Shown here: positions 60,688 to 64,000 of the stretch, in pieces
Layout of the letters: each line of letters opens with the position of its first letter
Position numbering within the stretch: the first letter of the stretch is position 1
Origin: SSSZ01 sp016790965
GTDB lineage: Bacteria; Pseudomonadota; Gammaproteobacteria; Burkholderiales; Rhodocyclaceae
Reading direction: 5' to 3'
Assembly (NCBI GenBank): GCA_016790965.1
Contig: JAEUNZ010000045.1
Location: 31,457-95,456 of the forward strand
DNA length: 64,000 bases
Translations under genes and position numbers: made by a program
The notes under the pieces: model-generated
Database searches by the model: none
What the model saw: only the letters and a program-made list of their open reading frames with translations
What the model was told of the DNA's origin: nothing

Positions 60688-62496
60688 TCAGGCAGCCCGT
60701 GGCAGGGGGACTACTTTGGCCCGCTGGCAGCCATAGCCCTCGTCCAGCAGGTGCAGGAGAAAGACGATCTCCTCGATGACTTCCAGGGGGAAGCCCGCCC
60801 GCTGGCCCTGGCGATTGTCCTGCACCAAGCCGGCGAGGTAGTCGCGGCAGGTCTGGGTGCCCCAGGTCTTGGTCAGGCGCCGGGCAATGTGCTCGTAGTC
60901 CTCCAGGGATTTGAGCCCGGAGACCGGCGTTTCCGATTCTTCCCAATCGGGGACCCGGAAATTGAAGCGATCCCGGATGCGCCGCATCAGGGTCTCGTAC
61001 TCCTCGCGCATGTCGGCACGGCGGTAGAGATTGAGCAGCATGAGCCAGGCTTCGATGCGGTCGGGCGCCTGCTGGGCGATGAAGGAGGCCAGACTGTCCG
61101 CCGCGCCCCGCAGGCGGCCGAAGGACAGCATGATTTCGGCCAGTTGGAGGGCGGATTCGTCCTCCTCCACTTCCATATCGGGGACAGCGGGGGGCGGCGA
61201 ACTGGTCTGGGCCAGGGGGGGGGACGGGGTGCCGGGCACGGAGTCGAGCAAGAAGTCGATTTCCGGGGCGGTCTCCGCGGGTGCCGCGGGGGGCGCCATG
61301 GCGGGGCGGGGATCCGGCTGCGGCGGCGGAGCGGTCTGGACGGTGGGCCGGCCCGGCGGGTGAAGATCACCGTCGCTCCGGCCACGGCGGCGGGCCAGGA
61401 CGTGGGCGCCGCCCGCGGCGAGTATGCCGCCGACCAACGCGCTGACGGCCAATTCGAGCCATTGCCCCGAGGTCGTCGCGGCCGGCATCGCAGGCGCGCG
61501 GGCCACCGGGGGGGCGACAGCAGCGGCGGCAGTTTGGGCCGGCGGTGCCTGGAGGGCCTGGGCCATCTGCAACTGCTGCTGCAGGGCCAGGGCCTCGGTT
61601 GCCAGGTTCATGGCCTGATTCAGCTTGTCCACTTGCTGATTCAGGAGTCCCAGCGTCGTTTCCATCTTGAGAATGCGCTCCTCGATCTCCGGAAGGCTCG
61701 CTTTTTGAGCAGTGGGCTTCTCGCCCGCTCGGATTTCTTCCGGCGGAGCCCCGAGCACCAGTCTGTCCGCCGTATCGCCCGACGGAGTCCGCGGCGCTGC
61801 GCGGGCTGCGGGGGCAGGACTTTCCTGATCGGCGGGTGCGCTGGGAGCCTGGCGTACAGGCGGCTTCGCTTGCCGAACCGTCGCGGGGCGCTGCGGTTTC
61901 GGTGGCAGGAGGATGCGGGTTCCTTCGGCCAGGAGCGTGTCCTCGGCGAGATCGGGATTGGCCTGGCGCAAGCCGGCCAGCAGGCGGCGCTGACGTGAAG
62001 GGCTTTCGGGGGCTAGGCTGGAGGCGATGCTCTCCAGGGTGTCACCCTCGAAAGCCGCGACGCTGCGGGCATTTCCGGACCGCACCGGGACCGCCGCCTG
62101 TGCCCCCTCCGAGCGGGCTTCGGGCAGGGCTGCCGGCGCCTGGGGCATGAGGACGAAGTTACGCTGCAATTCGACGCCGCAGTCGGCGCGCAGGGCCAGG
62201 ACGAAGGCCGGATCGTGGATGGGGCGGCTGCCGGTAACGATGACCCGGTAGGCGTCGCCGACGCGGACCAGGCGAATGCGGGCGGCGGTGATCACCGGCA
62301 GGTCGGAGTCCTTCAAGGGGGCGAGGCGGAAGCAGGCGCCAGCGAGATCGGGGTCGTCACCGACGATGGCGACCTCGGCGCGCAGGGGTTCGCCTACCCG
62401 CGATTGCAGCGTGATCTCCCCGAACCCAGCCGCGCCCGCGTCCAAGGCGAGAAAGGCCGCGGCCATGGCCCCGAGACGAAACATGCTTGGCTTCAT
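60688..62496 (-). CDS. fimV: FimV-like protein
   Basis: 602 residues from ATG at 62496 (AGGGGG upstream). Signal peptide (about 1-22), FimV N-terminal beta domain (AGFGEITLQSRVGEPLRAEV), a LysM region (about 145-200, DTLESIASSL), a coiled-coil (about 275-325), a transmembrane helix (about 365-385) and an acidic C-terminal cytoplasmic TPR-like part. FimV proteins organise type IV pilus and polarity systems through peptidoglycan and cAMP. This links to the pilus locus earlier in the window, although they are 22 kb apart. Confidence 0.88.
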   Translation of the reverse strand: MKPSMFRLGAMAAAFLALDAGAAGFGEITLQSRVGEPLRAEVAIVGDDPDLAGACFRLAPLKDSDLPVITAARIRLVRVGDAYRVIVTGSRPIHDPAFVLALRADCGVELQRNFVLMPQAPAALPEARSEGAQAAVPVRSGNARSVAAFEGDTLESIASSLAPESPSRQRRLLAGLRQANPDLAEDTLLAEGTRILLPPKPQRPATVRQAKPPVRQAPSAPADQESPAPAARAAPRTPSGDTADRLVLGAPPEEIRAGEKPTAQKASLPEIEERILKMETTLGLLNQQVDKLNQAMNLATEALALQQQLQMAQALQAPPAQTAAAAVAPPVARAPAMPAATTSGQWLELAVSALVGGILAAGGAHVLARRRGRSDGDLHPPGRPTVQTAPPPQPDPRPAMAPPAAPAETAPEIDFLLDSVPGTPSPPLAQTSSPPPAVPDMEVEEDESALQLAEIMLSFGRLRGAADSLASFIAQQAPDRIEAWLMLLNLYRRADMREEYETLMRRIRDRFNFRVPDWEESETPVSGLKSLEDYEHIARRLTKTWGTQTCRDYLAGLVQDNRQGQRAGFPLEVIEEIVFLLHLLDEGYGCQRAKVVPLPRAA

Positions 62497-62772
62497 TGCA
62501 ACCCCCTGATTTGACTTATGGGGGCAATCTATCACTTACGTAATAGTCGGGGAGTGAATTGTTCCACGGTTTCACGACGAAGGCTGCTGCCCCTCTCTTG
62601 CGCAATGCGCCGGTGCCCTTCGGGGCCTTTCTGGTGTGATGCATGGGTCCGCCCGCGTGAGCTCTTGGCTGCCCGCATAGGGGGTGCTGCCGCGATTTAT
62701 GGCCCCCGCGTCTTACCGCGTCGGTGCCGACCCCCCGATCCCGGGATTCCCAACCTGGGCTGTGGGCTTGCG

Positions 62773-63876
62773 TCAGCCCGCGATCGCAAAATCGGCGCCT
62801 ATGCGCTTCAGCAGGCGTGCTGCCTGACGCAGGGCCTCGAGCAGGAAGCGCCGGTCCAGGTCGTTGAGCGCATAGGGGTCGATGCGGTTGCTCGGCTTCT
62901 CGCCCACGGCCAAGGTCTCATGCTGCAGGCGCAGACGCAGGGATTGCAGGAAGCGGAAGGCTTCCACCAGAGCAGCGACCTCCTTGCCTGGCAAGTGGCC
63001 GGCGGCTCCAAGGGCGAGCAGTCGTCCTGCTGTGGCTTGTTCGTGGATGCCGTGGCGCAGGGCGTAGAGACGGGCAGCATCGACGAAGACGGCCAGCACG
63101 CCTTGCTTGAGGTCGATGCTGTTGGGCGGTTCGGCGTCCCGGTCTACGCGGAAGTCCCGAAAGAAGCCGATGGGTACCGAGCGCAACAGGGCAGTCTCGG
63201 CCAGGAGGCGCAGGAAACGCTGGCTGTCCGGCGCCTGGGTCGCAACCTCCCGCGCGAGCTCTGCGGTCAGCGTGCCATCGCCCCAAAGATGCCGGAGATC
63301 GAAAAAGATGGTGGCGTTGAGAATCGCCTCCGGCTCCGGCACCTGGAGCCACCGCCGGAATTGGGTCTTCCATTCGTCCAGGGTCAGGCACCAGCGCGGA
63401 TTGCTCCCCATGATGCCGCCCTCGCACAACGGGATGCCGCAGTTGGAGAGGGTCTGGTTCACCCGTTTCGCGCCGCGCAGCAGGGCTTCCCGCACGGCGT
63501 CGGTGGACGCTGGATCGCGGGGGGTAAAGATGATGCCGTTATCCTGGTCGGTCAGCAGCGTCTGCTCGTGGCGTCCCTGGCTGCCCAAGACGATCCACGC
63601 CAACTGGTCAAGTCCGGAGAGCTCCTCCCGGGCGAATTCGACCTCGATCACCCGCCGCGCCAACTGGTCGCTTAGGCTGGATACGATTTGGGTTGCCTGC
63701 CAGGCGGCGACCCCCTGGCCCAGGAGTTGAGCCGAGTAGGCCTGAATATCTTTGGCGGCCAACTGTAGGTCGCGGTCCGAATCCGAGTTGGCGAGGCGGT
63801 GCCGGAGCCAGCCGAACCGCGCTGCGTCTGCTGCCAGCAGCTCGGCATGGCTGACGACTCTTAGAACCGGTAACAA
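62773..63876 (-). CDS. DUF294 nucleotidyltransferase-domain protein, 5'-truncated by an IS element
   Basis: The open frame of 367 codons covers a DUF294 nucleotidyltransferase domain (GSQGRHEQTLLTDQDNGII, then ILNATIFFDLRHLWGD) and the DUF294 C-terminal domain. Family members usually carry cyclic-nucleotide-binding and CBS domains in front; here the frame begins with TTG inside the end of an IS5-type element, so the N-terminal part is missing. No ribosome-binding site is evident. It may be a remnant. The intact family acts in c-di-GMP or cAMP-linked control in some bacteria, but that is not shown here. Confidence 0.75.
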   Translation of the reverse strand: MLPVLRVVSHAELLAADAARFGWLRHRLANSDSDRDLQLAAKDIQAYSAQLLGQGVAAWQATQIVSSLSDQLARRVIEVEFAREELSGLDQLAWIVLGSQGRHEQTLLTDQDNGIIFTPRDPASTDAVREALLRGAKRVNQTLSNCGIPLCEGGIMGSNPRWCLTLDEWKTQFRRWLQVPEPEAILNATIFFDLRHLWGDGTLTAELAREVATQAPDSQRFLRLLAETALLRSVPIGFFRDFRVDRDAEPPNSIDLKQGVLAVFVDAARLYALRHGIHEQATAGRLLALGAAGHLPGKEVAALVEAFRFLQSLRLRLQHETLAVGEKPSNRIDPYALNDLDRRFLLEALRQAARLLKRIGADFAIAG

Positions 63877-64000
63877 AATGACAGCTAATCATTTCTGAGG
63901 GTCCGCCAGCAGATCAAGCAGCAGGCGATCGAGATGAAGGCTTCGTGAATGATAGGCAGGCGCTCGAAGCGAATGCGCAGTCTGCGGAAGTTGTGCAGCC
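63864..64000 (-). mobile_element. end of an IS5-family insertion sequence (continues beyond window)
   Basis: Contains the 3' end of a transposase and a probable terminal inverted repeat, GAACCGGTAACAAAATGAC, starting at 63864. It is preceded by TTA (63861-63863), which fits the T-N-A target duplications of IS5-family groups. It is inserted in, and truncates, the DUF294 gene. The other end is outside the window. Confidence 0.7.
63885..64000 (-). CDS. IS5-family transposase, C-terminal fragment (cut by window edge)
   Basis: 37 residues to the TAG stop at 63885. RRLRIRFERLPIIHEAFISI then ACCLICWRTLRND is the characteristic C-terminal segment of IS5-family DDE transposases, with the last catalytic Glu region in it. 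The rest is outside the window. Confidence 0.8.
   Translation of the reverse strand, partial: LHNFRRLRIRFERLPIIHEAFISIACCLICWRTLRND

Overview
The window is a GC-rich, densely packed stretch of a Gram-negative chromosome. Protein similarity and gene order point to a betaproteobacterium, most likely of the order Rhodocyclales. The clues are an mlaFEDACB-ibaG-murA-his-tat order, short HisG, paired phasins and an MSHA-type pilus locus. This placement is inferred from gene content; no rRNA or tRNA gene was seen.

Layout. 1-9.8 kb: the 5' part of a multi-PAS sensor kinase (cut by the window edge), a zinc metallopeptidase, pyrF, a small membrane protein, a candidate small RNA, a two-PDZ Do protease, a broken nucleotidyltransferase gene carrying a MITE-like insertion, glnS and crcB. 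9.9-22 kb: hrpA, an EI24 membrane protein, a molybdopterin-binding-domain protein, two phasins for PHB granules, the kdsD-kdsC-lptC-lptA cluster and a Kef-type antiporter. 22-39.4 kb: an MSHA-like type IV pilus locus with pseudopilins, assembly proteins, extension ATPase, secretin and AAA ATPase. It is bracketed by a sensor kinase and a sigma-54 response regulator and also holds a class III adenylate cyclase. 39.5-46.3 kb: the Mla lipid-transport operon, a two-gene ABC exporter, a BolA protein and murA. 46.5-57.8 kb: a CDF transporter, then the histidine operon, interrupted by a chromate-transporter pair and by an inverted hisC block, followed by hisE, a HIT protein and tatABC. 57.9-64 kb: a class II amidotransferase, a DegS-type protease, a Nif3-like protein, a FimV-like protein and a DUF294 gene truncated by an IS5-type element at the right edge.

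The most distinctive signals are not genes. Three near-identical 159-bp elements with terminal inverted repeats are each flanked by a TGA direct repeat, and the left TGA is the stop codon of the preceding gene (crcB, mlaB, tatC). A divergent 162-bp relative lies against the ribosome-binding site of the PAS kinase. A different 234-bp element has split the nucleotidyltransferase gene. A promoter, a TGC-N3-GCA pseudo-palindrome resembling the one before the phasin genes, and a strong terminator together outline a possible PHB-linked small RNA of about 55 nt with an anti-Shine-Dalgarno tract.
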